From Eumeta japonica (Eukaryota > Arthropoda > Insecta > Lepidoptera > Psychidae): a DNA stretch of 64,000 nucleotides. Both the position numbers and the translations under genes were made by a program. The DNA lies in the NCBI GenBank assembly GCA_005406025.1, contig BGZK01000868.1, positions 186,001 through 250,000 on the forward strand, given 5' to 3'. The notes below the pieces were generated by a model, which saw only the letters and a program-made list of their open reading frames with translations, ran no database searches and was not told where the DNA came from. Below are positions 11,672 to 23,494 of the stretch, piece by piece. Position 1 is the first letter of the stretch; each line of letters begins with the position of its first letter.

Positions 11672-12598
11672 TTAAACAATTAAAAAAATTCTGCATTTAA
11701 CATTTGCCACACCATGGGGAAGATATTCCTTCAAGAGACTTTCTTTTGGAGTATCATCAGCATCTGAAATTTCTTCAATAGTAGTAAGCGGAAAGTGCCG
11801 TCTCAGTATGTTTTTATTTATATCTGATGGATCGATACATATTTTTATTTTACCTTTTTGTTTGGCTATTACCATCGGACTTACGGCAGGAGTAGGAGCT
11901 GTTTCTGGCTTGATGACATCTAACTTTACCATTCTGTCAAGTTCTTGTTTAACCTCGTGTCTTATAGCATGTGGAATTTTTCTTGAAGCTTTAATCTCTA
12001 GTTTTGGATTTTCAATCAGGTCGATGTCATATTCATAATCTTTGTAACAGCCTAAACCTTCAAATATGTCATCTGTACCTTCTTTCAATGTTCTCACTCT
12101 TGCGATTAGTCCTAATTTTTCGCAAGTATTTAGTCCTAGAATTGGCATTACTCTTTCTTCTACTACTTTGAATGTTATATTTTGCTTTTCATTTTTTAGC
12201 TTGCATTGTAGATCTGTTTCGCCTAGAACTGCCATTCTATCATCAGTATAGCTTATTAAAATTTTTGTTCGGCTTGGTTTCAGTCTTCCTTTTGCTTTGT
12301 CCATTAAATGTCTCGGCAATACATTACATTCTGCTCCTGTATCTAGCTTTACAGTAAACTTCACACTGCCAACTTGTACATTTTCTGTCCAATTTTTCTT
12401 TTCTCCAGTAATTATTGTGGATATGTAAACTTCATCATCAGAATTCGAGCTTTCTTCTATTGCATTTACTCTATTTTTCTGTTTGTTAGCATTATTCTTT
12501 TTGGTACGGCACAATTTAGCAAAATGACCATTTTTTTGCATTTCGTGCACGGTTTGTTGAAAGCAGGACTTTTTCTTGATTTGTGATTTGTTCCACAT
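11672..12598 (-). pseudogene. Ty3/Gypsy Pol fragment: protease and start of reverse transcriptase
   Basis: A 308-codon minus-strand frame. Near its N-terminus is the end of a zinc knuckle (GHFAKLC). Next comes an aspartic protease with the active site LDTGAECNVLP and the later ILGLNTCEKLGL block, then the reverse-transcriptase start (LDVIKPETAPTPAVSPMVIA, KICIDPSDINKNILR, HFPLTTIEEI). After TIEEI the homology stops and unrelated residues run to the stop, so the catalytic core, RNase H and integrase are missing. The breakpoint suggests an internal deletion. Order and motifs fit Ty3/Gypsy LTR retrotransposons. The copy is dead. Confidence 0.88.
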
Positions 12599-13228
12599 CT
12601 TCGGCAGTCAAAGTACTTATTTTGTTCTTGTTTGACATTTTTATTTCTCACTATCAAAACTTTATCAGCTCTATTTTTGCCTTCAAACTCTTCTAGTTGT
12701 TTTGAAGCTTGTTCGCTAGTTTTGCAGATGGTGATTGTTTTGTTTAAATCTAGTCTGTCTTCTGTTAATAGTTTTTCTCTCACTTGGCTAGATCTTATTC
12801 CGAATACAATCTTGTCCTTTAACATTTCGTCAAATGGTCAAACTCACACTTGCTTGCTTGTGTTTTTATTCTTGTTAAAAACTTATTGAATCTCTCATCT
12901 TCATTTTGTTCTATCTTGAAGAAAATGTATCTTTCGAAAGATATATTTGTTTTTGGCGCAAAATACTCTCTAAACCTTTCCTTGATTATTTGTAGGTTAT
13001 TTTGGTCTGCGTTGCTAAGGTTGAAACTATTGTAAATTTCTATCGCATCTGAGCCTATCACAGCCATAAATGTTGCTGCTTGGACATCGGCTGGCTTTTA
13101 TCTAGTTGAATAGCAGTGGCATACCACTCGAACTGCTGCAACCACTTTTTCCAACTCGTTGATTTGTCCGAATCAATTTGTAGGTTAGCTGGCGGCTTTA
13201 TTCCAGGTACTGCGTCGTTCGTAGCCAT
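12466..13228 (-). pseudogene. Ty3/Gypsy Gag, frameshifted
   Basis: Starts at the ATG whose first base is 13228, downstream of the LTR. Three successive minus-strand frames carry the capsid-like N-terminus (SWKKWLQQFEWYA), the middle (FREYFAPKTNISFERY) and the end (IRSSQVREKLL, then CRRCGTNHKSRKSPAFNKPC). The nucleocapsid knuckle has a Ser where the third Cys is expected. Breaks lie near 13090, near 12820 and just after the knuckle, where Gag passes into the Pol frame. The overlap with the Pol entry reflects the uncertain frame-change point. Confidence 0.85.
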
Positions 13229-13273
13229 TTTACTTCTTTCTCACCTATTACTTTATTTTTTACACGTTTTGTA

Positions 13274-13288
13274 TCACTTCTGACACCG
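13274..13288 (-). other. Primer-binding site of the Gypsy fragment, tRNA-Leu type
   Basis: Directly after the LTR on the minus strand comes CGGTGTCAGAAGTG, a close match to the complement of tRNA-Leu 3' ends (TGGTGTCAGAAGTGG). Position and match support this as the minus-strand primer site. The first base is C rather than the usual T. Confidence 0.55.
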
Positions 13289-13450
13289 TGTAACGTTGTG
13301 GTTCTTATTAAAACATGGATTAGCAAATAAGTAAATGAGCGGCATTTATTGACGTACGAATACGAAAAAAAACCATAGATTATGTTACATACACAGATGT
13401 CACATCTAATAATATTACACAAAATGGACGCTAGATGTCTATACTTTACA
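13289..13450 (-). repeat. Short LTR (5' LTR of the Gypsy fragment)
   Basis: On the minus strand this 162 bp block begins TGTAAAGTATAG and ends AACGTTACA, so its ends are the inverted pair TGTAA...TTACA typical of LTRs. It contains a polyadenylation-like AATAAA, and the Gag start lies 60 bp downstream. A second copy was not found at the other end, so the assignment rests on end structure, position and the adjoining primer site. Confidence 0.62.
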
Positions 13451-13779
13451 GTATATCGCTTAAAAAATTAATTTATTGCATGTTTTTTTTTTGTTTTGCG
13501 TAAGAAGTGTAAATCTTCTCGGACGAAAGATACCCGGCAACGCGACGTAGGGACCTGGTTACGTGGGATTTTTACCCACTAAAACCACTTGGGGTGATTC
13601 TAATGTAAAACTTGTGTTTCCAACGTGGAATTAATATGCTAAGTCGAACGGATGAAGCGAACAACAGACAGAATTTGGGGATTTCATGTTGCGTGGGAAA
13701 ATAATAATTGATTATTGACCAGGCTTATCGGCCAGTGTGAGATGTAAAGGGAAATAAATTTTAATCGTATCAAACTTTG

Positions 13780-15130
13780 CTATTTGTATCGACTCCACTA
13801 TTAAGGCGTGCTCAATTAGAGAAATTAGTTTTTTTGTCTGATTCGCGGCGGCGCGATATATTTTCCCGAGAATCCCAGCTCATTGGTGTCGATAATCGAA
13901 ATTATCTACATGAGCTGTTTCAAATCGTCCACGGGAGACGATTGGTTTGGTTTTGTTGCGGGCGGGACGCTACGAGGACCCGTTGCTCCTCGGGCGTAGC
14001 TTAGTGTGGTTGAGACTGCGCGCGTGGGTGCTCGGCGCGGTGCGGCCTTGGAGAGCGGGGGGCTCATTTTGGAGAACGTGGGCATCCTAAGTAATTGGCC
14101 GTGTGGCCTTTTTCCTTACATAGGACCCAGGCGGGCGGACCGTCTGTGTCCTTATTACACGTACATTGTGCAGTGCTATGGTTGCCCAGGCATTTAAAGC
14201 ATCGTACGGGATTAAAACAGTGTTAGGACAAATGTCCGTATAATTGATATTGTTTGTACCGGTGACCAAGACCAGGTCAGGGGCTCGCAGGACCAATTTA
14301 ATATGCGGTGGATAGCCTGCACCGGGAAGTTTTGGGACTGGCGGTCCTCCTTGGTCTTCTCGAATGGTCATCCCTTCGGTGCTCCCCTAAGGACGATCCT
14401 GATTTCATATTCCTCCTTGAGGGAGTATATGTGAAAAGCTTAACTTTGAGTTACTAGTAGATTTTCCAGATTTCTAAAATCTGCGACGGTTTACATTTGC
14501 AACTTCAACTTCTTAACGGAACTGCGCACTTACGAAAAATTTATATTTTTTCTTATGCATTTTTTTCGTAGCTCGCTCTACCGATCCTTGTTCTGTACAA
14601 ACACAGATGGCGGTTTCGAGCCACGCGACGTAGAGGGGGTGGAGGAAGTAGTGATGCCAGCCTCGTAATTTTTCTTCTTCTTGTTATTATTTTTCGCGGC
14701 CGCGGGTGCGGCCGCTTTGTCGGCTTTCTCGACTACCCTCCATTGCGAGGCTACGGACGGCTGAGATAGCTTGCGCCAGCTCATTGGGGCGTCATAAATC
14801 GACTTTGTCGATTTGGCAACGCGGGCGCGGAGGGCGCAAGCGTGGGGGCCGGACTTTGAGCTTTCGCTTTCTTCGAATAACGAATAAATCTGTGCCCTCT
14901 GGGAGTAGTTACCACGTCCTTATCCGATGGATGAGCGGGTCGAGTGGGAAGGTACTTTTTGCGTTAGACCGTTGTGAAGTCCAACTAGTTTCGTTCATCG
15001 CTCCACTCTGAATCGGATTCCTTCGACGGGCGAGTGGATGACCGTTTGGTGAATCCCTTACTGGGGTTAAATTCGACCTCGATTTCGGGATCGGAAACAG
15101 GATCGGGCATTCGCAGCATGAAAAAACATA
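13780..15130 (-). pseudogene. Degenerate Jockey-like LINE ORF1 (Gag-like)
   Basis: Minus-strand fragments in changing frames. KPPSVFVQNKDR near 14600 is the start of the Gag-like core. 'EIRIVLRGAPKG' near 14390-14410 matches the 'VLRGVP' block. Two CCHC-type knuckles follow: RCFKCLGNHSTAQC near 14170-14210 and CKEKGHTANYLGC near 14090-14130. A C-terminal tract with 'KLISLIEHA' is near 13800. Upstream sequence to ~15130 is proline-, serine- and arginine-rich. Stops and shifts make it non-functional. It lies on the same strand as the reverse-transcriptase fragment at 10440-11540, with the Gypsy fragment between, so both may come from one interrupted LINE. Confidence 0.75.
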
Positions 15131-15239
15131 TGTTAAAAGAACGTCAAAGTTACCAAATATAGCTATTAAATAGCCAAAGTAGCAGCACTGATAAATTAAA
15201 TAATTCTGCAAGGGTGCAGTCTGTTAGGTTCTAAACTGA

Positions 15240-16780
15240 GGTTTTATGGTATATGAACTAAAATAGAATATACGCATAAATATACAGAAAATTGGGCACC
15301 TAAGAAAAAGCTTACATTTTCTCTAAAAATGGCAACATGGAAATGCCGATTGATTAATAGTTAACATTTTTAATAAATAAATTTAGGTCGAAACGCGTGT
15401 AATACGTGTAGCAATTCTACTAATACCATAAATGTAAAATTTTGTAATATTATACATATATACATATTTGTACATTTGTTACTCACGCTTTAACGGTCTA
15501 ACATAATTAGCTCAAACTTTACGGGAATAAGTAACATTCCCGTAAACATTAAAATAACACATAGGCTATAATTTATAAAGATTAATTACAATTTATTATT
15601 GGTGAAAACAATGTTTATGAGAAGTTCACGTTTACCGTCAGATCCCGATTGGAATCGCGAGTAGGACCAGGACCAAGGACCAGGGCGTAAGTGTAATTAA
15701 TGAATAATAAAAAAAATTACGTATGTGTTCGGTGTAAGAATATGGGTTCTTCTGCTATGAAATCGAGAACAGGACTGAGATAGAGATTATGATTGATAAT
15801 GTTATACGTATATACATATTGATGAATATAAAATGAAGAAAAATTGTATGTCTATGCAGTTTGAGCTGCGGTTGAATTAAATATGTTGAACGGAACCGTG
15901 GTTTAGTTAGAGACCAGAATTGGCATGAAAAGACGAGCCAGGATTGAAATCGTAAGAAGGAGCAATAATAGATAATACCGTGATCGGCCGTTATAAAAGA
16001 TAAAAGAATTTGCTCCAGGGCTATGAGGGAGGAGAGGTGGGCAAAAGCTAGTGATTAATAATAATTGACATTCATGACACTCGATAGTAGTATGAGTTTA
16101 TGTACTAAGTATAATGCCTAAGAAAATTGTATAATAATATTTAATAAATGAAGCACTTGCTTTAAATACAAAAAACGATCTTGCTTTTTCGAAAACAAAG
16201 AGGCATCAAAATTAGAATTTTATCTCATTCTTTTAAAACCATAGATAAAAATTAACTTTAAAATCGATATATTGATTTAAAAAAAATGTAGACACTGTTA
16301 ATGATTACAATGAAACGATCTCTGCGGTTATATCATAATCGGTTGTATCATATTTGTTCTGGAATTTTTATTCATTTATGCACGTCATAATATTTTTTAG
16401 TGTTCTTTTAAGCAATATGATACAAAACACAAATTAATTACTCTAGTTTGATTTTAAACTACTTATTTCTCAGGTAGCTCTATATTAGTGTAAGTAGTTT
16501 TGAGACAAGCCTTCAAGGCAAAAATGTATCTCGAAGGTAAGTAGCTACAAAAATAATTTGGAAGAGATTGTGCAGATTGCGACTCGTTGTTGTACGTTGT
16601 TGTAAGCATTTAAAAAAAAAATGAATCTTTAACTAGCTCTATTACATGTTAGATGAACACCAAACTGAGCATATATCGTAAGTACAATTCATGAGGAAAA
16701 GCACCGTTCGGAGTTTAGTACAAATAAAAAGTTTAAACGTACCTGCGTACAGTAACTCATCTACGCGTAGAAATAATGCT
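15240..16780. other. AT-rich stretch with a patch of purine-rich degenerate repeat
   Basis: No gene seen. The part at 15640-15960 has the recurrent 'gatcccgattggaatcgcga', 'aggaccaggaccaaggacca' texture also present at 33360-33560 and 41330-41450. The remainder is AT-rich sequence without recognisable structure. Confidence 0.45.
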
Positions 16781-16799
16781 AAACGCTTATTCAAATAAG

Positions 16800-17060
16800 T
16801 TTATCGTACGAGACAGGCAGTGTCCACCAGCGGGCATAAATTCCCCCAACATGACTCGATGTGTTTTCGAGGCGCCCGCTTTGTCGCGCTCGCTTATTGA
16901 ATACAAATAGGCGAGCTTACGTGCCCGGCGATGACGGCCGCGTAGCAGTTCGATATGGAATGCGATTTATGATTGTTCTCCAATACGTTGGATATTATTC
17001 TGTTAAATTGAACGCTGCGTGTGGCTCATGAACAATGGCTGCCTACTTACGCTTAGACTT
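16800..17060. promoter_or_regulatory. GC-balanced non-coding island, candidate regulatory element
   Basis: About 260 bp of high-complexity sequence with much higher GC than its surroundings and no long open frame. It contains 'gcgatttatgattg' and 'gaacaatgg', which look like Cdx/Hox-type and Sox-type words. Such islands in insect deserts are often conserved enhancers; this is inference only. Confidence 0.3.
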
Positions 17061-17700
17061 ATTGCGATCGAATACCTACGACGAAATATCGTGTTCCGAG
17101 TAAATATCTGAATTTTGGAAATTAAGTAAAAAATATTAAGTCCTAAGTACTTGAGCTACGCCCTGGCACAGGTTAAGTAGGCGGCGATTATGCTGACTAA
17201 GCTGTTTTGTTCCTTTGCCTACTCCCTTGCATTCGGAAGTATAAGAATGATTCCCTTACACCATGGATGTATCCAAAAAAATATATTTATCTAAGTAAGT
17301 ATAATAAAGAGGATAAGTTTGTATGGGGATCTCGTAATTTTAGAGTTAAAAGCGATTAACTTATTGTTTACAGTTCTAGTTAGAAACAAAAAAAATATTT
17401 TTCAGCCGTTCTGCGAAATTAACTGCTAAAAACATATCATCGGGAGAGGTTAAATATTATAGATGGGACTGTGTGACATAGATGTGTCATTTAAGCCTAA
17501 AGTCGAGTAAGTAAAGTAGATAAAAGTCTAAAATGTAAGTGAAAATACAAAAGCAATTAAATAACAAAATGCGAATTAAAATTAAAATCTTATCTTAAGC
17601 TGAGACGACAAAAAAGAACTATTTCCGCTTTGTAAAGTCATCCTAAGTTAATGGTAAAATTAAAACTGGAGGTGCAGTTTGATAATATACATATTATTTG

Positions 17701-17835
17701 GTAAGTTGTACTCGTAGCAACAGCTCCCGACTACTACAACTTACAATCTAAAAGTGACCTTGCCAAGATGTTTCTTGGCATGGTCATTTTTAGAAGTCAT
17801 CTGGCTATAGATAATTACTGCTACCCGTGCGAAGC
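17701..17835 (-). repeat. RTE-like retrotransposon tail preceded by two hairpins
   Basis: The minus strand reads 'actagccactcgccccggct' then 'tcgcacgggtagc', the degenerate 'actagct..cgcccg.gcttcgc.cgggta' sequence that is widespread in insect repeats. Next to it are two stem-loops: 17701-17717 with 17731-17744, and 17751-17767 with 17774-17790. Related tails are at 35148-35172 and 44750-44780. Confidence 0.5.
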
Positions 17836-18686
17836 CGGGGCGAGTGGCTAGTAAGTTATTAATATCTTCACAGTATTATAGGCTTGGCATAATCCGTATG
17901 ATATTTTATCTGAATTCAATTAAATATTTCTCATTCCGTGCCATACATTCGTCTCTTTTTAGTATTTTTTTAATTGTCTTATGGAAGATGCTAATTAGCC
18001 ACTGTGGTCTGATTTTAATCATTAAAATGAAATCCTCCTGTGGTCTGACCTATGTATATACATATTAGCATTCAGTCGGGAAACTGAGCTTACGTTGCAT
18101 CTTTCGAGTTTTCCGTAGGAATATTAATTATTCAAGTTCTATATACTATATTTATTTTCAACAATATTTATTTGCAAAACCTAATTATGTATTTTATTTC
18201 TTTTGTAGTGTCATATGTAGTTACAACGTTTAGTGCCGTTTGTTAATGAGAACCAAAAGTAGAGGAACAATTCAATTCTGCAAAATCGTCCGGGATGCTG
18301 TTATAAAACACAGTTTATAAAAAACATCTTTTTGGTATGTAATCTATGTATTCCAGAGCCGATATCAATATAGACTAACGTGAAAAGAAAACTTTTATCA
18401 TAATTAAAAAAAAAGTGGAAATCGTTAGGGCAGACCATCGTGGTATGTACATAATATATATATAAAATTGCTTTTTTTTAATAGTGTAGAATTAAAACAA
18501 GTCTCATACGTAGAAGTACTTTTCGTAGGCACTAAAAAAAGATTTGATAGATTGTAACATCCAAAGAATTCCAGAATCCTATAATACTGTGTTAAATGAA
18601 ATACAATAACAAGTTAATTCGTTAGAGTTTTGAGAAATTACAATATATTTGTGGAGATTTACTTATAATATATCTGTATATATACA

Positions 18687-19938
18687 GGTAGACTAGATAC
18701 GGTTGAAACAAAACAAATATCTCGCCAATGGTTAAAAGAAGGGTGAGGGGTGCAAGGGGTGAGCGAAGCGGACGACAGGCCCGAACACGTATTTTTGCGA
18801 CGTTCCCCGCACAGTGTTGTTGTGTACATGAGATCGTATTGCATTTTGATACCCAAAAGTAAGTATTTTTCTTCTGAGATTTATGATATTACCGTGTGTT
18901 CTATTTAAGTCAAAAGTATTTAGTATGTGTTTGTAATTTTTATGAAGGTTGTAGAATATGGAATAATTTCACTACATCACACACAAAAAAAAACAAATTT
19001 TTAACGTTTTATTATTACGACCATTTTTATAAACTATCTTTTACTGAAGGCTGGGTTGGGGACGGTTAATGGAACAATTTTTGTGGGTAAAACAGTAAAT
19101 ATATCTATTATTTTTTCTTGTTTTCTAGATGCCGCGAGTTCGCGTAAGAAAGACTTACGGAGGGCAGAATGACTTGTCGAGGTATAAAGATGCATATGAC
19201 GAGGTTAAAGCTGAAGATTCACTACGAAAAGCAGCGGACAAGCATGGAATTAACCACTGTTCTTTTCTGAGATATTTACGAAAGCGACACGCAACGAGTC
19301 ATTATATTCAGAAAGCAGATCCGAAGAAAAGTGGATTCAATGCACCAGTTGTAGACAGTGGGCTAACGAAAACTGCACAGAAAGTGGTCTTACCTATGTT
19401 TGCCACAATCGCAACTCCGATTGATCCCTAAGCTAAATTTTTATTTGATTGAAAAAATTCAACATTTTACTTTATTCTTAAAATTATTTTCGTTTAGTTT
19501 GCTTTGTTTAAAGAATACTATTGATCTTAATTATTTTTGTTAATTGCGTTAATTGTTTGTTACTCGTCAAATGCTGATTGGAAATGTCGTTGAGTAATAA
19601 AAACTGTTGTAATACTGTGCCATAATTACCTATGTTTATAATTAGAACTTATAGCAAATGAAACATGTTAAAATATTGTATTTTGCATTGTATTGCATGC
19701 GTTTCAATTGATCCCAATCGCTGTTTCAACTATTCCTGGCATGGGGACGATTGAAACAAATCTGATTTTTTTTTTAATTTTGAAAATATCTAAAAATAGC
19801 ATCTCTGGATCTAAAATGGTATAGCCCTTTCGCAGTTGGAAATGCGTTCCTGAATTCCACATATCATCATGCTAGGTTTATAAATAATAATACCATGAAT
19901 GATAAAAGTCAAATAGTTTCAACCGTACCTAGTCTACC
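18687..19938 (+). mobile_element. Pogo/Tigger-like DNA transposon, internally deleted
   Basis: 23 bp inverted ends, GGTAGACTAG(A/G)TACGGTTGAAAC, occupy 18687-18709 and 19916-19938, with one mismatch. TA lies close to both outer edges, allowing for a small indel, as expected for Tc1/mariner. The 1.25 kb element carries a 100-codon frame with a psq-type helix-turn-helix but no DDE catalytic domain, so it cannot move by itself. Confidence 0.75.
19129..19431 (+). CDS. HTH_psq domain reading frame of a pogo-like element
   Basis: A 100-residue frame from the ATG at 19129. Residues ~1-55 match the psq-type helix-turn-helix that opens pogo/Tigger/Jerky-like transposases: MPRVRVRKTYGG, then a helix with 'DEVKAEDSLRKAADKHGI' and the recognition helix around 'CSFLRYLRKRH'. 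In autonomous relatives this is followed by a CENP-B type domain and a DDE transposase of several hundred residues. Here only ~45 residues of unmatched sequence follow, so the frame probably joins the N-terminus to a remnant across a deletion. It could still encode a small DNA-binding protein recognising the element's ends; that is speculation. It lies centrally between the inverted repeats. Confidence 0.6.
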   Translation: MPRVRVRKTYGGQNDLSRYKDAYDEVKAEDSLRKAADKHGINHCSFLRYLRKRHATSHYIQKADPKKSGFNAPVVDSGLTKTAQKVVLPMFATIATPIDP

Positions 19939-20220
19939 CTACATTGCAATGTATTTCACCTATTTATTTTTTCAGAAGGTATTAATACTTATGTAAAGTA
20001 ATAAGCAATTTAAACAAACAATAAAGAAATCACAATAATCCGCTCGAATGACATACAGGTTATATTGGATAGTGGTAATCTTATTAGATATTTGACAGGT
20101 GAATCGCGATATAGTATACTACATACACATTAACGACATATACATACGTGTATATAGATACCGTATACATTTGATTTTATCGGTCTATATGGGTAAAGTA
20201 CAACGCACGAAACTTTGCCG

Positions 20221-20362
20221 CTCTGAATTGGCTGCGAATTATGTACTGCGCAGGTGTTACGCTCCACTACCCTTCCTTCTTCTCCGCCGTGTTCCTATTT
20301 TACGCCATCGCGACGCTTTCATGACGAACTTCACAGCGGCAAAGTTTCGTGCGTTGTACTGT
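20221..20362 (+). repeat. Dispersed repeat family A, copy 2
   Basis: The best-preserved copy of the family at 7763-7881 and 21191-21332. It shares 'ctctgaattg.ctg', 'ttccttcttctccgccgtgt' and 'agtttcgtgcgttgtactgt'. Confidence 0.62.
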
Positions 20363-21190
20363 GACAGACACGGTATTCAACTCGAGTTTCGTTACTTCAG
20401 GGCATTACGCTTGTTCAGAGTGCCAGAGATTCTTGCTTCAACGCCAGTTTCACACCCTACAGCACCTTCGTGCTTATCTCTTTAGCGCGCTGACTACTTG
20501 GGAGCGTGCTAATTTGACCGCTAAAATCGCTGGCCTCGTTGCAACTATCGTGACAAAGGGTCCAACGTAAAAACGTATGACGTGATGTGCTACTTTGTGA
20601 ATTTCACTTTGCCGAAAATGCGTATGATAATTTCTAGAAAACAAAATTTTAGAAAGCGATAAAAATCTCATCCACATTATGAATGGCAATACACTGATTG
20701 TATTTATTGTAGTAGATCGATTTTAGGATATTTACACATATGCGAAAATAATACTAAGCTGCTCATAGGCATTTCATAGACATTTCATAGGCACTCCTAA
20801 CACATCGGCACTCCCAAGTCTTGCAGTTTATAATTAACAAATGACTGTTAAAGATCGAAAAATTTTTTAGCCATAAATTTATGATAAGAAAAATTGTAAC
20901 GTATTTCTTCATCTTTCCATTTTTGCTTAGATGAATAGGTGTGCATTCCGATAAGTTAGCCAGAATCGAATCCCGTTATGATATTCAAGGAAGTTAAGAC
21001 GAGTATTTTCTACGGCGCCATGTATTAATTAACACTCATTGATGTTACATATCTCGCTGCTACGCGTAAAGGCGTCCGTACTATTTAGTAAGTATTTTGA
21101 AGTTATGAAACTAGTAAAATTTGAATACAGCACTATGGTTGTCTTTTTCGCATTATTGAAAGCGCGCGTGTACAGTACAACTCATGAACC

Positions 21191-21332
21191 TCTGAATTGC
21201 CTGAGGATGCATTGCGCAGGTTTAACCCTCCCCGACCCTTCCTTCGTCTCCGTCGCGTTCGTATTATATTTTACGCTATTGCAACTCTTTCGTGACTAAC
21301 TTCGCAGCGGCAGTGTTTCGTGCATTGTACTG
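21191..21332 (+). repeat. Dispersed repeat family A, copy 3
   Basis: Lies 0.97 kb from copy 2 in the same orientation. It shares 'tgcgcagg', 'cccttccttc.tctccg.cg' and 'gtttcgtgcattgtactgt'. Confidence 0.62.
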
Positions 21333-21359
21333 TATATATGACGTCTATATGACAGACGT

Positions 21360-22660
21360 AGTGATAATACATGTATTGACTGGACTCATTGTTACTTCTG
21401 ATCTAGCTTTTAGTCGTGACTTAAGATTTAATGGCTAATTAAATACGTATTAAGATAAATAAGCATTTAATTAGCCAGGCCTTCGCCTTTACAGACAGTT
21501 AAGACAGTTAAGAACCAGTTGCGATCTCATATTTTTGGTTAGAACGCTATCAATCTCGGATTCACATTTCCATTGGACCTTCGATTAGGTCGGTTCGTTT
21601 CCAAGACTTTCAAGTTTTAAAATTTTTACGCAACTCACCCATAAAGTTAAGATCGTAAGTAGCCATATTGTAAGCTGCTTTCCTATTTCACCGAGAAAGT
21701 ACTGAACCGATTTAAGCATAACGTTGAAGTTTCGAGGAGTCGCCTTCTGGTACCGTCTTCACCATCAGTTCCACTTCACCACATGCATTTCGATGAGCGT
21801 AATTTAATTAACATGACCAAATGCTGTTTTTTGAAGACCGAATGCATGAATTGCCTACTATAAAAAAAAACCAGAAAAGTGATATACACGCGCCAGGAAT
21901 GGAGTTCCGTAGATTCTTCATGAATCCCCTCACCAGATTTACTTGGTCCTACGTCATTAATACCTTGCCAACTACGTGCATTTTAGTGAGTACAGGTTAC
22001 TTAATACTTCAAAGAAATCTGATCACATTTCCTGAGATACTTATCACTGAGGAGTTCCAGTCGTCGTCTGAGTTGCGTTTCGTCAAGTGATACTTTCTGA
22101 AAACAAATGCATTAGTTAATATAAAAAAAATCTGTGAATTGTTATACGTATATTTGAGTAGTTACGCTAAATTTGTGCATCCGAGATTCGTATATTTCAT
22201 CATACATTGGCCCATTTTGAGTTTTGTTCCCGAATCGTCACTCAGGCGATGTCAAACCAATGGATGATAGCAAATTTTCAAAATCATGATCGTGGCCAGG
22301 GTATACAACGAAAACATGCACTTTTATGCGACAAATATCAACCTAGTGTAAGAATATTGTAACCGATTATTCGTCGGTTTTTTGGTAATAGGGATCTTGA
22401 ATTGGCAACAGCGACAGAACTGTGTTTATTCGACTAGTTCTCGGATATCTGTTCAACTGATTTGTATAAACTCACTGTGATATTAATCATATCCAATTCT
22501 TTGGTTTTTTTTAACCTCGAGGTCCATGTATTAATCTCGACACGAACCAACTCTCTCTCGTCTTTTGTTTTCAGGAATTAAATGACATTCTGATATTTTA
22601 AAATTTAAATAATAAACCGAATCAACGTTCGCGGAGCTGACACTTGATAGCGTGCAGCCT
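21360..22660. other. Non-coding stretch, probably old repeats
   Basis: No conserved protein seen. The part at 21530-21800 ('accgagaaagtactgaaccg', 'ccatcagttccacttcacc') reads like the decayed 3' region of a LINE, but could not be assigned. An 89-codon plus-strand frame at 21821-22090 has no recognisable motif. Confidence 0.35.
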
Positions 22661-22667
22661 ATCTACT

Positions 22668-22670
<3 letters not shown>

Positions 22671-22728
<58 letters not shown>
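22671..22728. repeat. (AT)n microsatellite
   Basis: An uninterrupted run of 29 AT dinucleotides; expected to be length-variable. Confidence 0.97.
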
Positions 22729-22731
<3 letters not shown>

Positions 22732-23259
22732 TATATTTGTGTAAAATAAGTAAAATAATATGTTGCTTTTACTAAGTTTATTGGTTTGAATTTTTACTTC
22801 AACAAGTGCAAACTGCATCGTGTACAGTGTATAACTTGGTCTAAAGCTTCATTAATTTTTCCATTCGTCTTGACATAGTTAATGGCGGTAAAGTTTTAAA
22901 TGGGCGTCCAGTGAGACATCGATAGTGTTGGGCAATGGAATAAGTGATAGGTTTGTCATTCAAGGCGCATGCGTCGGCACGAGCCGGCCGCGATATGGCG
23001 ACATCGCACGCCGAAACATTCGGCACCCTTTTCGGTGCAGGTGCCTATGACTAAAGCGCATTCATAAAAATTCCACGAGTTCGAAGGAAATTTGTCTTAC
23101 TTTACGATACGGAATTCAAATAACAAACACGTTTCGTACGTATAAATTGACCTATTAATCGTACTGTTGCAAACTTGGCTGCACCGCAAAAATAGGCTCA
23201 CTCACAAATACCGCGCTCAAAAAACACGGACGTGGAGTAGCAGCTTCCACCTCTGTCTT

Positions 23260-23494
23260 CGTCCAGTGAGTAAGAGTTCCGGTGGCCCGCAATCCGCTCT
23301 CTTTTCACCAGCAGCCTCATGCCACCTCTATTTATTGGCTCGATCGCCATTCCTTTAGATTATATTATAGCTTCCCAAGAGGTCGGCTTGGTGACTCCTC
23401 TGGGCTTGCGAGTGTCCATTGGCGGTGGCGACCCATCTCCTTTCTGATTACTCGCCTGGTCATTCGTCCTTAGGGTATTCCATTAAAAAAAAAA
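23260..23494 (+). repeat. LINE 3' tail of lepidopteran type, with poly(A)
   Basis: Contains 'tgcgagtgtccattggcggt' and 'cgcctggtcattcgtcctta' and ends in a run of A at 23484-23494. This form, 'gagtgtccatgggcggcggtgatca...' then a 'tgctcgttt'-like tract and poly(A), is one I associate with lepidopteran LINE 3' UTRs. A related copy is at 24771-24960. Confidence 0.6.

Noticed and set aside
22671..22728. The (AT)29 run as a cruciform or regulatory hairpin
   Set aside because: A plain microsatellite explains it; nothing nearby suggests function.
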